A DNA stretch of 64,000 nt, taken from NCBI GenBank assembly GCA_963277665.1, contig OY728159.1:1019669343-1019733342 (forward strand), written 5' to 3'. Of the stretch, positions 63,121 through 64,000 are shown piece by piece. Position 1 is the first letter of the stretch, and every line of letters starts with the position of its first letter. The position numbers and the translations under genes are program-made. A model generated the notes under the pieces. It worked only from the letters and a program-made list of their open reading frames with translations, was not told the origin of the DNA and ran no database searches. The DNA is from Viscum album (lineage: Eukaryota; Streptophyta; Magnoliopsida; Santalales; Viscaceae).

Positions 63121-64000
63121 TTCTTTCCATTTAATAATCTATTATATATATGTATATTCTGAATATATATTATATATAAATCATGTTTTATATTCTGGAA
63201 TTAAGTAATAATGATCTAAGTAATCATATGAATAATTACAAGTCAAAACACGGATGAAAAATAAAACGATTTTTCCCAAAATGCTCTTTAACATGGAATT
63301 TACAGAAGAACGGGTAATATAAAGTCATAAGTGAACCATATATGATATCATAACAATGATTATGATTCTGGAATAAGTCAATGACATTATTTAAATCATT
63401 ATACAGGAGGTTCAGACACTTATGAAGCAAATCAGACATAAGGTAAGGGAAAATATCACAATCTCATTTTTATCCGAGATTGTTTATACTTTGGTATTTA
63501 CTGGGGTGTATTTTATCATCCACATCCATGTTTAATCAAAATGTAATATTATTTCCATCCACCTACAATTGTTTAAATCCAATTTTAACCTTCAGTGAGT
63601 TTTTAGTAAATTATATGAAAGGAATCTTTTGTCATTTTTCGTACGAGGTACTTTTTGACTTTTCCGACAAAAGTACGAGAAGAATGTTTTTTTAACTTAT
63701 ACGACATGAATGGATTTTTAAAACATTATTTCTAAGAAGATTCCTTTAAAAGTTTTCAAGTTTATTTTTAATAAACTTCTTTTAGTTTAAAATTATATGA
63801 CATGGAAAATGTTTTTGAAGTAGAAAGGATATTTTCCTCAAGAATGGAGTTCAAGTGTTTTATCAAAATTATTTTCCATCTAAGATAATATAGGGTTCTG
63901 TTTATATATCTATTATTACATTGATATGATTATGTTGTGATGGATATATTTTTATGAATTCTATTATCTTATATGAATTGTTTTATGATTTCATGATGTC

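Larger units (their letters stand above)
60501..64000 (+). repeat. LTR F (same family as gypsy A), cut by the window edge
   Basis: It starts TGTAACACCCCGAG at 60501 and is related along its length to LTR A in inverse orientation: the base at 64000 corresponds to about 3780 in A, so roughly 0.7 kb remains outside. It is about 0.6 kb longer than A over the shared part, with an internal duplication (60770-60860 resembles 61125-61235) and a third stem-loop module. It could be a solo LTR or the 5' LTR of a plus-strand element. The five bases before it are GTAAA. Confidence 0.87.

Overview
The window looks like a heterochromatic, repeat-dense stretch of an angiosperm nuclear genome. The evidence is plant-type LTR retrotransposons with initiator-tRNA-Met primer sites (TGGTATCAnAG), a MULE transposase fused to a plant mobile domain (PMD), an intron-bearing plant polygalacturonase pseudogene, 179-bp satellite monomers, and very AT-rich spacers. 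No intact host gene was found. Every recognisable coding sequence carries stops or frameshifts. No rRNA, tRNA or CRISPR array was seen.

Layout, left to right. 1-6682: 5' part of a minus-strand Ty3/gypsy element A (gag-pol cut by the window edge, PBS, 3.6-kb 5' LTR). 6683-10349: AT-rich unassigned DNA with a GC-richer island and a possible old LTR. 10350-15110: complete but decayed minus-strand Ty1/copia element B. 15905-26570: 3' part of a plus-strand copia element C, split within its RNase H region by a 9.3-kb minus-strand gag-only LTR element D (16262-25593). 26570-29300: spacer with an old gypsy LTR piece and a possible CACTA end. 29300-30040: satellite block 1. 30050-34353: a foldback element with an almost pure A/T core about 2.3 kb long. 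34447-35754: polygalacturonase pseudogene. 35755-45301: a 9.5-kb autonomous-type MULE flanked by a 10-bp duplication. 46058-46619: proline-rich reading frame. 49499-51440: exon-like pieces of a decayed gene. 52380-54290: satellite block 2, in the opposite orientation to block 1. 55486-60500: decayed minus-strand gypsy E (pol and 3' LTR), interrupted at 60501 by a plus-strand LTR of the same family as A (F, running off the window).

The most unusual system is the MULE. Each terminus carries four roughly 25-27-bp hairpins at about 39-bp spacing, and its transposase is spliced to a C-terminal PMD protein through six recognisable introns. The neighbouring foldback has the same terminal architecture (29-bp hairpins at 38-bp spacing, the same T-rich/TATA box, about 180-bp internal repeats) but a different hairpin sequence. 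This suggests one transposon lineage with exchangeable hairpin modules. A second unusual item is a stem-loop module repeated in the gypsy A/F LTRs: the loop is conserved while the flanking stem sequences change yet stay complementary.

All calls come from reading the sequence and recalling family motifs. No alignment or database search was run, and percentage statements are by eye.
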